Shown: positions 13,981 through 21,601, counted from the first letter of the stretch. The stretch is 28,941 nt of DNA from JAAEKA01 sp049299095 (GCA_049299095.1 JBAQWV010000060.1:1-28941); one strand, 5' to 3'. The notes: a model not told the origin generated them from the letters alone. Numbers and translations: made by a program.

Positions 13981-15021
13981 ATGCATCGCTTTGCAACTCT
14001 GCTCGCCTTGTTGTTGATCGCAGTCCTGGCTCTGGCTGGCTGCTCCAGCGCAACGCCGACGACCGCTCCCGCGGCGGAAGCGCCTGCTGCCGAAGCCCCC
14101 GCGGCCAGTGGCGAAGTTTTTCGTGTGGCCTTTGTGCTGCCCAGCCCCGTCACTGACCTGGCCTGGGGCCAGTCTATGTACGATGGCTTGAAGGCTGTGC
14201 AGGCCGAAATGGGCGAAGCCAATATGGAAATCGCCTATTCTGACAACATGTTCCAGGTGGCAGACGCCGCCGCAGCGATCCGTGACTATGCCACCGAGGG
14301 CTACAACCTGATCATCGCCCACGGCACGCAGTATGGAAACTCGCTGTTCGATGTCGCCAAGGACTTCCCTGAGACCAGCTTTGCCTGGGGCACCGCCACT
14401 GACACCGGTGCGGACAAGGGTCTGAAGAACGTTTTTGCCTATGAAGCGGATGCGCAGGAAGGTGGCTACGTCAATGGCGTGTTGGCCGCACTGATGAGCA
14501 AGTCCGGTGTGGTCGGCGTGGTCGGGCCGGTGGAAGCTGGCGACGCTAAACTGTACATTGACGGCTTCAAGGCTGGCGCGCTGGCGACCAAGCCCGATCT
14601 CAAGGTCAACGTCAGCTATACCGGTTCTTTCGGTGATACGGCGCTGGCCGCGGAAGCTGCCAACACACATATCGCCGCGGGCGCGGATATTCTGACCGGC
14701 TCCGCGCAGCAGGTCGTAGGCGCAATTGGTGCAGCCAAGGACAAGGGCGCGCTGTGGTTCGGTACACAGAGCGATCAGTCGTCATTGGCCCCTGCCAGCG
14801 TGGTTGCCACGCAAGTGTTCGATTGGGTTCCCACGATCAAGGATATGATCGCGTTGAACAAGGCCGGCACCTACGGCGGCAAGGCCTATACCTTGACGCT
14901 GGCTAATGGCGGCCTGAAGATCGTCTACAATGCGGGCGTGACCGTTCCCGCTGATGCCAAGGCCGCAGCCGATGCTGCCATGAAGGGCATCGAAGACGGT
15001 TCGATCAAGCCGTTGCCGTAA
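13981..15021 (+). CDS. BMP family lipoprotein, ABC substrate-binding protein
   Basis: The 346-residue protein starts with a lipoprotein signal (hydrophobic residues 6-20, lipobox LALAG-C21). An Ala/Pro linker to about residue 42 follows, then a PnrA/BMP-type binding domain: FRVAFVLPSPVTDLAWGQSMYDGL, HGTQYGNSLFDVAKDFPE, VGVVGPVEAGDAKLYIDGF, and GTQSDQSSLAPASVVATQVFDW near the end. It captures substrate outside the membrane for the two permeases. Purine nucleosides are the best-known ligands of PnrA relatives, but the family also includes receptors for other compounds. ATG 13981 is preceded by TAAGGAG. A palindromic octamer element follows the stop. Confidence 0.9.
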   Translation: MHRFATLLALLLIAVLALAGCSSATPTTAPAAEAPAAEAPAASGEVFRVAFVLPSPVTDLAWGQSMYDGLKAVQAEMGEANMEIAYSDNMFQVADAAAAIRDYATEGYNLIIAHGTQYGNSLFDVAKDFPETSFAWGTATDTGADKGLKNVFAYEADAQEGGYVNGVLAALMSKSGVVGVVGPVEAGDAKLYIDGFKAGALATKPDLKVNVSYTGSFGDTALAAEAANTHIAAGADILTGSAQQVVGAIGAAKDKGALWFGTQSDQSSLAPASVVATQVFDWVPTIKDMIALNKAGTYGGKAYTLTLANGGLKIVYNAGVTVPADAKAAADAAMKGIEDGSIKPLP

Positions 15022-15022
15022 T

Positions 15023-15120
15023 GCAAGGCAGGTAGATAAGTAGACAAGGAATAAGTATACAAGGGGTTGCCTGACATACTTTTTTCCTTGTCTACTTGTC
15101 TACTTATGTACCTGTCTACT
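15023..15120. repeat. Octamer hairpin between receptor and ATPase genes
   Basis: AAGTAGACAAGGAA (15038-15051) and TTCCTTGTCTACTT (15084-15097) form a perfect 14-bp inverted repeat. Inside it AAGTAT (15053-15058) and ATACTT (15076-15081) pair again. The flanking octamers continue on both sides. The element starts 2 bp after the receptor stop codon and ends 18 bp before the ATPase ATG. Its place resembles that of REP hairpins after receptor genes such as malE, where they protect the upstream mRNA; that function is inferred here. Confidence 0.85.
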
Positions 15121-15137
15121 CTTAAATGAGGCTTCCC

Positions 15138-16709
15138 ATGACCGACAACCTGCTCCCGACCGGCCTGCCGCGCATTGATCTGTTGGAAATGCGCGGCGTT
15201 GTCAAGCGTTTTCCCGGCGTCGTGGCCTGCGATCACGTCAACTTCGATGTGCGCGCGGGCGAAGTACACGCGTTGCTGGGCGAGAATGGCGCGGGCAAGT
15301 CCACGTTGATGAAGATTTTATATGGCCTGTACCGCATGGACGAGGGCGAAATCCTGGTCAACGGGCAGCCTGTCACCATCAACACCCCCACCGATGCGCT
15401 CAAGGTCGGCATTGGCATGGTGCATCAACACTTCATGTTGGTGGATACGTTGACCGTGGCCGAAAACGTGGCGCTGGGGCTGCCATCCAGCCGCGGCCCC
15501 CTGCTCGACCTGGACAAGGTGGAAGCCCGCGTGACGCAGCTTTCCAAGGCTTATGGCTTGCATGTAGACCCCAAAGCGCCGGTGTGGTCCCTGCCTGTGG
15601 GCGTGCGCCAGCGCGTGGAGATCATCAAAGCGCTCTATCGCGGCGCGGCCTTGCTAATCCTTGACGAACCGACCGCGGTGCTGACGCCGCAAGAGGTGGA
15701 TGAGCTGTTCGTCACTCTGCGCCAGATGACGCAGGACGGGCACAGCTTGGTTTTCATCAGCCACAAGCTGCGCGAAGTGCTGGCGCTCAGCGACCGCATC
15801 AGCGTGCTGCGCGCGGGCGCGCTCGTGGGTACAACGGTCAATCAAAATATCACGCGCGAACAACTGGCGCGCATGATGGTGGGCCGCGAGGTGGTTCTGG
15901 AACAAAACCACGCGCCGGTGAAAGCTGGCGATCCGTTGCTCGCGTTGCAGGATGTGGAAGCGTATCGCGTCACCGGCACGCGCGCGCTCACTCATTTGAC
16001 CCAGCAACTGCGCAGCGGCGAGATTCTCGGCATCGCGGGTGTCAGCGGCAACGGACAGCGCACGCTGGCCGAGGTGATCGCCGGACTGCGGCAGGTACGC
16101 GAGGGGGGCGTCTACCTGATGGGCGAGGAGATCACCAAATGGGGGATTGACAAGCGCATCGCCGCTGGCCTGCGCTATATTCCCGAAGAACGGATGCACG
16201 ATGGCGTGATCCAGGACTTCTCGATTGCTGAAAACATCATTTTGCAGGATCATGTGCGTAGGCCGTTCAGCAAGGGTATCTTTCTCGACTTTAAGGCGAT
16301 TGCCCGACAGAGTCAGAAACTCGTTGAGGAGTTCCGCGTCAAAACCCCCAGCATTGACACGCCGATTAAGAGTCTGTCTGGAGGCAACATCCAAAAGGTG
16401 ATCCTCGCGCGCGAGATTTCCAACGGCCCGAAGGTTCTGATTGCCGCACAACCCACGCGCGGCGTGGACATTGGCGCCACCGAGTACATCCATCAAAGAT
16501 TGTTGGATCAGCGCCAGCAAGGCACGGCCATTTTGCTGATTTCCGAGGACCTGGATGAAATCCTGGCGCTCAGCGACCGAATCGCCGTCTTGTACGAAGG
16601 GCAGATCATGGGCGTGGTTGAACGCAAGGAAACCAACGTGCAGGATTTGGGCTTGATGATGGCCGGCGTGCGCAAAGAGCAACTGGCAGAAGCGCGCACA
16701 GCCGCATAA
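15138..16709 (+). CDS. BMP/nucleoside-type ABC transporter double ATPase
   Basis: The 523-residue protein has two ABC domains (COG3845, YufO-like). Domain 1 has Walker A GENGAGKST (48-56), the Q-loop MVHQHFMLVD, the signature LPVGVRQRVEI and Walker B LLILDEPTAVL. Domain 2 has a degenerate Walker A (GVSGNGQRT), the signature LSGGNIQKVILARE and Walker B VLIAAQPTRGVD, as usual in this family, where only one site is fully active. It powers the two permeases. ATG 15138 follows TGAGG at about 6 bp; ATG 15126 is possible but has a poorer RBS. A hairpin element separates it from the receptor gene. Confidence 0.92.
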   Translation: MTDNLLPTGLPRIDLLEMRGVVKRFPGVVACDHVNFDVRAGEVHALLGENGAGKSTLMKILYGLYRMDEGEILVNGQPVTINTPTDALKVGIGMVHQHFMLVDTLTVAENVALGLPSSRGPLLDLDKVEARVTQLSKAYGLHVDPKAPVWSLPVGVRQRVEIIKALYRGAALLILDEPTAVLTPQEVDELFVTLRQMTQDGHSLVFISHKLREVLALSDRISVLRAGALVGTTVNQNITREQLARMMVGREVVLEQNHAPVKAGDPLLALQDVEAYRVTGTRALTHLTQQLRSGEILGIAGVSGNGQRTLAEVIAGLRQVREGGVYLMGEEITKWGIDKRIAAGLRYIPEERMHDGVIQDFSIAENIILQDHVRRPFSKGIFLDFKAIARQSQKLVEEFRVKTPSIDTPIKSLSGGNIQKVILAREISNGPKVLIAAQPTRGVDIGATEYIHQRLLDQRQQGTAILLISEDLDEILALSDRIAVLYEGQIMGVVERKETNVQDLGLMMAGVRKEQLAEARTAA

Positions 16710-16722
16710 TCGGCAGCGACAA

Positions 16723-16741
16723 GACGAGTTGCAAACTCGTC
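16723..16741. other. Short perfect hairpin after the ATPase gene
   Basis: GACGAGTT (16723-16730) and AACTCGTC (16734-16741) form a perfect 8-bp stem with a 3-base loop, 13 bp past the ATPase stop codon. No T-run follows, so alone it is a weak terminator. It may act together with the larger structure at 16796-16859. Confidence 0.45.
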
Positions 16742-16795
16742 CTGCGGTCTCCAGACAATAGCGTTTTGTCCGTGCGGACGCCCTGTGGCGAATCG

Positions 16796-16860
16796 AAAAC
16801 TGCGTACTGCCCCCTGCGTAACCCTTTTCGATTACGCAGTACGGCAATACGCAGTTTTTG
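16796..16860. terminator. Nested hairpin, probable bidirectional terminator
   Basis: AAAACTGCGTACTGCC (16796-16811) pairs with GGCAATACGCAGTTTT (16843-16858) over 16 bp with a single mismatch. Nested inside, CTGCGTAA (16814-16821) pairs with TTACGCAG (16832-16839). On the + strand the stem ends in TTTTT; on the - strand it ends in TTTTCG. It lies between convergent genes (stops at 16709 and 16884), which fits termination of both. It is also built from three copies of CTGCGTA, so it may derive from a repeat family. Confidence 0.7.
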
Positions 16861-16883
16861 TATTGGGAAGGGGGACGCGCGCG

Positions 16884-18167
16884 TTATGCCTGCACGCGAT
16901 CCTTGACCTCTGTGCCTTGTCCTGTCCGTTTCGCTGCCATCTGCTCCTTCAGCACCAGCCCCATGCGGCGAATACCCTCTTCGATCATCTCCGGCGTGGC
17001 GTTGGAGAAGTTCAGACGCATGGTGTTGCGGCCTTTGCCGTCGGGGAAAAAGGCATTGCCTGGCACAAATGCCACGCGGTGGGTGTTGATCGCGGTTTGC
17101 AGCACGTCGGCGCTGTCCATGCCTTCCGGCAGCCAGGCCCACAGGAATAGACCGCCGTCGGGCCGCGTCCACTGTACTTCGCCGGGGAAATAAGCTTCCA
17201 TCGCAGCCAGCATCACATCGCGGCGGTGCGAATACACCTGGCGGATGCGGCGCACATGCTGTTCCAGGAAGCCGTCCTTGGCGGCTTCGTAGGCCACCAT
17301 CTGCACAAAACTGCTGGTGTGCAGGTCCATGCCCTGCTTTGCCTGCACGCAGCGCTTGATCACATCCACCGGCGCAACGATCCAGCCCAGCCGCAGCCCA
17401 GGAGCCAGCGTCTTGCTAAAGGTGCTGGTGTACAGCACGTTACCGGCGAAATAGCCATGCCCATCACCAGCGCGGCTTTCCAGGTGATCGCTGTCCAGCA
17501 CCACCAGCGGCGGCAAATGCTCGCCGGAATAGCGCAACTGACCGTAAGGATCGTCCTCGACGAGCGGAATGCCGTATTCGTCAGCCATGCGCACCAGGTG
17601 CATCCGTCGCTCCAGCGACAACGAGACGCCACTAGGATTCTGGAAGTTGGGGAGGATGTACATAAACTTGGGGCCAGCCCGCAGCGCCTCTTCCAGAAAT
17701 TCCGTGCGCATTCCGTCATGATCCACCGGCACGGTGACATAGCGTGCCTGATACGAACTCCAGGCTTGCATCGCGCCCAGATAAGTGGGATTTTCAGTCA
17801 GAATCTTGTCGCCCGGGTTAATCAGAATGCGTCCGATCAAATCCAGCGCCTGCTGCGAGCCGGAGGTGATCAGGATATTGTCTTCCCTGGCCTGGATGCC
17901 ATAACGTCCCATGTGTTGGGCGATCAGCGTGCGCAGCGGCATGTAGCCCTCGGTCGTGCCATATTGCAGCGCTTTCGCGCCGAATTCGTGCAGCACCTTC
18001 TCCGAGGCCTGGCGAAACTCCTCGACCGGGAACATCTCCGGCGCGGGCAGCCCACCCGCAAAAGAAATAATGTCGGGCTGTTCGGTCAGCTTGAGCAGCT
18101 CACGAATGACAGAACTGCCCATGCCTTCGGTGCGTAACGCATAGCGTTGATTCCACGGGGTGGTCAT
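16884..18167 (-). CDS. lysN: LysN/MocR-type PLP aminotransferase
   Basis: The 427-residue protein is a fold-type I aminotransferase of the 2-aminoadipate/MocR catalytic-domain group and lacks the winged-helix DNA-binding part. Seen are ISFAGGLPAPEMFP (34-47), LQYGTTEGYMPLR (67-79), ITSGSQQALDL (100-110), NFQNPSG (174-180), EDDPYG (204-209), and STFSKTLAPGLRLGW with PLP lysine K252. Relatives act on 2-aminoadipate, leucine, aromatic or other amino acids with 2-oxoglutarate. It lies 13 bp after the gamma subunit of the 2-oxoacid oxidoreductase and is the last gene of that operon. It therefore probably supplies the 2-oxoacid that the oxidoreductase consumes (inference). The symbol is by similarity; the lysine-biosynthesis role is not implied. 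Confidence 0.82.
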   Translation of the reverse strand: MTTPWNQRYALRTEGMGSSVIRELLKLTEQPDIISFAGGLPAPEMFPVEEFRQASEKVLHEFGAKALQYGTTEGYMPLRTLIAQHMGRYGIQAREDNILITSGSQQALDLIGRILINPGDKILTENPTYLGAMQAWSSYQARYVTVPVDHDGMRTEFLEEALRAGPKFMYILPNFQNPSGVSLSLERRMHLVRMADEYGIPLVEDDPYGQLRYSGEHLPPLVVLDSDHLESRAGDGHGYFAGNVLYTSTFSKTLAPGLRLGWIVAPVDVIKRCVQAKQGMDLHTSSFVQMVAYEAAKDGFLEQHVRRIRQVYSHRRDVMLAAMEAYFPGEVQWTRPDGGLFLWAWLPEGMDSADVLQTAINTHRVAFVPGNAFFPDGKGRNTMRLNFSNATPEMIEEGIRRMGLVLKEQMAAKRTGQGTEVKDRVQA

Positions 18168-18180
18168 CTGCTTCTCCTTG

Positions 18181-18768
18181 TCAACTGGCCACGGGCGTCA
18201 TGGCTTGATCGGCCACGGCGGCTCCGCTGCGCAGTGCGCGACCGTTCGGCTCCAGCCAGCGGCGGTGACGAGCGGGCAGGTGCGCGGCCAGTGCGCTTTC
18301 GATGTAGTCCAGCGGCAGGATATGAGTGGCCTGCACCAGCGCGCCCAGCAGCGCCACGTTGGACAGCCGCGAGTCGCCCTGGGCCTGCTGCATGGCTGCG
18401 GCGGTTTCGGTCATGGAAATATCATTGGCAGGCACAGGCACTACGTGAATGTCTGGCCGCGTTACCGGACGCTCAATCAGCGAGCTGTTATAGACCAGCA
18501 CGCCGCCCGGCTTGATCATTGATTCATATTTGTCGAGCGATGGCAGGTTCATGGCGATCACCGCTGACGGATTGCGCACAATCGGCGAACCAACCGGTTC
18601 ATCCGAGATCACCACCGTGCAGTGGGCCGTGCCGCCGCGCATCTCCGGGCCGTAGGATGGGATCCAGGTAACGTGCTTGTCGTGATCCATACCGGCATAG
18701 GCTAGCAATTGACCGGCAAATAGCGCACCCTGACCGCCAAAGCCTGAGATAATGATTTCTTCGTGCAT
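18181..18768 (-). CDS. 2-oxoacid:ferredoxin oxidoreductase, gamma subunit
   Basis: The 195-residue protein opens EIIISGFGGQGALFAGQLLAYAG, the GxGGQG motif of gamma subunits. The CoA-binding-type segment VTWIPSYGPEMRGGTAHCTVVIS follows. Length is normal (180-200). With the alpha, beta and ferredoxin subunits upstream on the same strand, it forms a four-subunit enzyme that converts a 2-oxoacid plus CoA to acyl-CoA, CO2 and reduced ferredoxin in the cytoplasm. It is unusual that a 112-bp gap with heptamer repeats separates it from the beta gene, while the other junctions are 11-15 bp. Confidence 0.9.
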   Translation of the reverse strand: MHEEIIISGFGGQGALFAGQLLAYAGMDHDKHVTWIPSYGPEMRGGTAHCTVVISDEPVGSPIVRNPSAVIAMNLPSLDKYESMIKPGGVLVYNSSLIERPVTRPDIHVVPVPANDISMTETAAAMQQAQGDSRLSNVALLGALVQATHILPLDYIESALAAHLPARHRRWLEPNGRALRSGAAVADQAMTPVAS

Positions 18769-18781
18769 GGGAAGTCCTTTA

Positions 18782-18876
18782 CGTGATTCGTAACCCGTGA
18801 CCCGTAACGCAGAAAGGACATCGTTGAGCCTGAAAACCTACCGATGCCGGGTTACGAGTTACGGGTTACTCGTTAC
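18782..18876. repeat. Inverted heptamer arrays between oxidoreductase subunit genes
   Basis: Heptamers CGTGATT, CGTAACC, CGTGACC, CGTAACG run at 18782-18809. Their complements CGGGTTA, CGAGTTA, CGGGTTA, CTCGTTA run at 18848-18875. GTAACCCGT (18790-18798) pairs exactly with ACGGGTTAC (18861-18869), and the repeat lets other registers pair as well. The whole 112-bp gap between the beta and gamma genes is little more than this element, so it should form a hairpin in the operon mRNA. Confidence 0.8.
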
Positions 18877-18880
18877 AAGG

Positions 18881-19669
18881 CTAGCGTCGCTTCGTCAACG
18901 GCATGACCGCGTCTGTGACCTTATAATCGCCGAGCGGGTACACCGGCATCATGGCGTTTTCGATCCAGTGCAGAGCATCCGGTGGCGACATGTGCCAGTT
19001 GGTCGGGCAAGAGGAGAGGATTTCGACCATACTCAGCCCCAGCCCGGCTTCCTGTACCTGAAACGCTGTCTTGATCGCGGCGCGGGTCTTGTTGATATTC
19101 GCCACGTTATGCACCGAACGGCGCACCACATAGACCGCACCGGAGATCGTGCTGATCATCTCGGAGACGTGCATCGGCATTCCCACCATTTCCACATCGC
19201 GCCCGGTCGGGCTGGAGGTGGTAACCTGGCCCGCCAGCGAGGTGGGGGCCATCTGGCCGCCGGTCATGCCATAGGTGGCGTTGTTGACGAAGATCACGGT
19301 CAGGTTTTCGCCACGACCCGCGGCGTGAATGATCTCGTTGGTGCCAATCGCGGCCAGGTCGCCGTCCCCTTGATAGGTAAAAACGACCTTGTCCGGTTGG
19401 ATGCGCTTTAGACCGGTTGCCATCGCGGGCGCGCGGCCATGCGCGGCCTCACAGCCGTCTACGTTGAAGTAATTGTAGGCAAACACCGCACAGCCGACTG
19501 GCGCGACGCAGATTGTGCGTTCGCGAATCCCCAGTTCGTCAATCACTTCTGCAATCAGGCGATGGATCAAGCCGTGCGTGCAGCCGGGGCAATAGTGGGT
19601 GGAATTGAAATTCAGCGCATCGGGGCGTTGATAAACGACTTGCATGTCGGAAAGTTGCAGGATATCCAT
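18881..19669 (-). CDS. 2-oxoacid:ferredoxin oxidoreductase, beta subunit (TPP-binding)
   Basis: The 262-residue protein has the family start HYCPGCTHGLIHRL, the thiamine pyrophosphate site TYQGDGDLAAIGTNEIIHAAGRGENLTVIFVNNATYGMTGGQ and the later EILSSCPTNWHMSPPDAL. It is the TPP-carrying subunit that decarboxylates the 2-oxoacid. It starts 11 bp after the alpha gene. The sequence is closer to the branched-chain/2-oxoglutarate type (Vor/Kor) than to pyruvate oxidoreductase beta. The exact 2-oxoacid cannot be read from the sequence. Confidence 0.9.
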   Translation of the reverse strand: MDILQLSDMQVVYQRPDALNFNSTHYCPGCTHGLIHRLIAEVIDELGIRERTICVAPVGCAVFAYNYFNVDGCEAAHGRAPAMATGLKRIQPDKVVFTYQGDGDLAAIGTNEIIHAAGRGENLTVIFVNNATYGMTGGQMAPTSLAGQVTTSSPTGRDVEMVGMPMHVSEMISTISGAVYVVRRSVHNVANINKTRAAIKTAFQVQEAGLGLSMVEILSSCPTNWHMSPPDALHWIENAMMPVYPLGDYKVTDAVMPLTKRR

Positions 19670-19680
19670 GATGGCCTCCG

Positions 19681-20805
19681 TTACCGTACCATCGGCACGC
19701 CGTCAGCGTGGCGACCATTGGCTCTCAAGCTGGGCGCAGCCTCACCGACCGGCAGCAGCTTGTCAATTTGCGCATTCACTTCATCCGGCAGGGGGATCAT
19801 GCCACCCATGCGTCCATAGAAGTGGACAGGCGCGCGGCCAGCGACCGCGGCCTGCACATCCAGCAGCATTTGGCCGGCGTTCATCTCGACGACGAGTACC
19901 TTTTGCACCTGCGCGGCCAGTTTATGCAGCCGCTCGCTGGGGAAGGGCCACAGCGTAATTGGACGCAGCAAGCCGACTTTCTGGCCTTGCTGGCGTGCGT
20001 GGCGCAGGGCTGTTTTGCAGATACGGCCCATCGTGCCGAACGCCACCAACAAGACATCAGCGTCCTCGGTCATTTCCTCTTCCCAACGTACCTGCTCGCG
20101 CGTGATCTGGGCCAGCCGTGCTTGCAGGCGCAGATTGGTTTGCTCCAGCCCTTCCGGCGTCATGTCCAGCGAGGTGAGCACGCGATTGGGGCGATCTTTC
20201 GCACCGCGCAGCGCCCAGTCCCCGCGTGCTTCTTCAGTCATTGTTGCACGCCACGGCGGCAGCTCCACCGGCTCCATCATCTGACCGATTGCGCCGTCTG
20301 CGAGAATCACCACCACGGTGCGATATTTTTCTGCCAGCTCGAAAGACTCGTAGGTCATGTCTACGGCTTCCTGCACGGTGGAGGGGGCCAGTACTAGTGC
20401 ATGGTAATCGCCGTGGCCCAGCGACTTGGTCATCTGGAAATAGTCGCTCTGGCTAGGCTGGATGTTGCCCAAGCCCGGCCCACCGCGCATAATGTCCACC
20501 AGCACTGCGGGCACTTCTGTACCGGCGATGTAGCTGAGGCCCTCGCTCATCAAGCTGATCCCCGGGCTGGAGGAAGAACTCATGGTGCGCGCGCCACCAC
20601 AGGTCGCGCCGTAGACCATGTTCACCGCGGCCAGCTCGCTTTCAGCCTGCAAAAATACGCGGCCGGGATATTTCGGCATTTCGCGCGCCATGTATTCCAG
20701 CAGCTCGGTTTGCGGGGTGATCGGATAGCCAAAATAGGCTTCAACGCCGGCACGCAGGGCGGCTTCGGCGATAGCCTCGTTACCCTTCCAAAGGTCTTTT
20801 GCCAT
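19681..20805 (-). CDS. 2-oxoacid:ferredoxin oxidoreductase, alpha subunit (VorB/KorA type)
   Basis: The 374-residue protein has KGNEAIAEAALRAGVEAYFGYPITPQTELLEYM at the N-terminus, the ESELAAVNMVYGAT and SSSSPGISLMSEGLSYI segments, and GGPGLGNIQPSQSDYFQ. All are typical of alpha subunits of the 2-oxoisovalerate/2-oxoglutarate ferredoxin oxidoreductases. It binds the pyrimidine side of TPP and the 2-oxoacid. It lies 15 bp after the ferredoxin gene. The weak C-terminal tail (about the last 20 residues) is probably disordered. Neighbouring aminotransferase and Rex fit amino-acid fermentation with redox control. Confidence 0.9.
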   Translation of the reverse strand: MAKDLWKGNEAIAEAALRAGVEAYFGYPITPQTELLEYMAREMPKYPGRVFLQAESELAAVNMVYGATCGGARTMSSSSSPGISLMSEGLSYIAGTEVPAVLVDIMRGGPGLGNIQPSQSDYFQMTKSLGHGDYHALVLAPSTVQEAVDMTYESFELAEKYRTVVVILADGAIGQMMEPVELPPWRATMTEEARGDWALRGAKDRPNRVLTSLDMTPEGLEQTNLRLQARLAQITREQVRWEEEMTEDADVLLVAFGTMGRICKTALRHARQQGQKVGLLRPITLWPFPSERLHKLAAQVQKVLVVEMNAGQMLLDVQAAVAGRAPVHFYGRMGGMIPLPDEVNAQIDKLLPVGEAAPSLRANGRHADGVPMVR

Positions 20806-20820
20806 GTTCGGTTCCTCCCC

Positions 20821-21087
20821 TTAGGCTGCTGCCATTGCGGCAGATGTTTGAGCCGCCCGCCCCGTGCTGGCTGGCAGGCGATAGACGGTGAGAACCGCAT
20901 CCGGGCAGATGACGGCGCAGATGGTACAGCCGGTGCAGTGGTCATCAGGATCCACCAGCACCGCTGGTCGGTATCCCCGTGTGTTGAAAAAGTCGGCCAT
21001 CTTCAGCACATGCTGCGGGCAAACTGTGGTACACAACTCACAGCCTTTGCAGCGATTGGTGTCAATAACAACAGTTCCTCGTGCCAT
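20821..21087 (-). CDS. 2[4Fe-4S] ferredoxin, delta subunit of the oxidoreductase
   Basis: The 88-residue protein has two classical cluster motifs, C13-x2-C16-x2-C19-x3-C23 (CKGCELCTTVCP) and C51-x2-C54-x2-C57-x3-C61 (CTGCTICAVICP). Between them is GYRPAVLVDPDDHC. It is the electron-carrying subunit of the 2-oxoacid oxidoreductase and leads the operon. GGAGGT is about 8 bp before the ATG. The C-terminal 20 residues are Ala/Thr-rich and look disordered. Confidence 0.9.
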   Translation of the reverse strand: MARGTVVIDTNRCKGCELCTTVCPQHVLKMADFFNTRGYRPAVLVDPDDHCTGCTICAVICPDAVLTVYRLPASTGRAAQTSAAMAAA

Positions 21088-21117
21088 TCCAATACCTCCA
21101 CGGCTTTGTGGCGTTTT

Positions 21118-21135
21118 TGCGGCAGCACTGCCGCA
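21118..21135. other. Hairpin between the CBS gene and the ferredoxin gene
   Basis: TGCGGCA (21118-21124) and TGCCGCA (21129-21135) form a perfect 7-bp stem with a GCAC loop. In the - direction it lies 38 bp after the CBS stop and 31 bp before the ferredoxin ATG. A-rich rather than T-rich sequence follows in that direction, so it is not a normal terminator for the operon. It may mark a processing or attenuation point. Confidence 0.4.
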
Positions 21136-21172
21136 TCAATTATTCAATCTGGTCTGTCAGATGGAAATCAAA

Positions 21173-21601
21173 TCAGGCGGCCGGTGGTGTATCATTGCTG
21201 AGCAGATGCACCAGGCAGTCCAGCATGTCGGTGATCGTGACCATCCCCACTACGGCTTCACCCTCTACCACGGGCAAGCCGCTGATCTTGTGCTCGCGCA
21301 GTAGTTGCGCGGCAACGGCCACGGGTGTCGTTGGTTCAACAGAGAAGGGGTTGGTGGTCATGCAAGAGCGCACTTTGATGGCTTCCAGTAGAAATTCGTT
21401 ATACCAGCGCTCGCGCAAGACCAGTGGCGAATTCGTTGCCTGTCGCAGGTCGCGGTCGGTGACGATGCCGATCAGTTTATCGTCTTCAACGACGGGCAGC
21501 CGGCGAAAGCCGTGCTCGCGCATCAGATCAATGGCAGTTCCGATTGAACTGGTTGGGCTAATGGTGATGACCGATTGGGTCATAATGTCACGTACTAACA
21601 T
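21173..21601 (-). CDS. Two-CBS-domain protein
   Basis: The 142-residue protein consists of two CBS domains only. The first is MLVRDIMTQSVITISPTSS...RRLPVVEDDKLIGIVTDRDL and the second SCMTTNPFSVEPTTP...SGLPVVEGEAVVGMVTITDML. Such pairs form an adenine-nucleotide-binding Bateman module that senses energy charge or S-adenosylmethionine. The loop between them (ATNSPLVLRERWYNEFLLEAIK) is longer than usual. It lies 85 bp upstream of the ferredoxin gene on the same strand, so it may be cotranscribed and may regulate the 2-oxoacid oxidoreductase (inference). AAGGA precedes the ATG. Confidence 0.88.
   Translation of the reverse strand: MLVRDIMTQSVITISPTSSIGTAIDLMREHGFRRLPVVEDDKLIGIVTDRDLRQATNSPLVLRERWYNEFLLEAIKVRSCMTTNPFSVEPTTPVAVAAQLLREHKISGLPVVEGEAVVGMVTITDMLDCLVHLLSNDTPPAA

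Noticed and set aside
21118..21135. Terminator between the CBS gene and the ferredoxin gene
   Set aside because: In the direction of transcription the stem is followed by A residues rather than T residues, so only a hairpin is reported.
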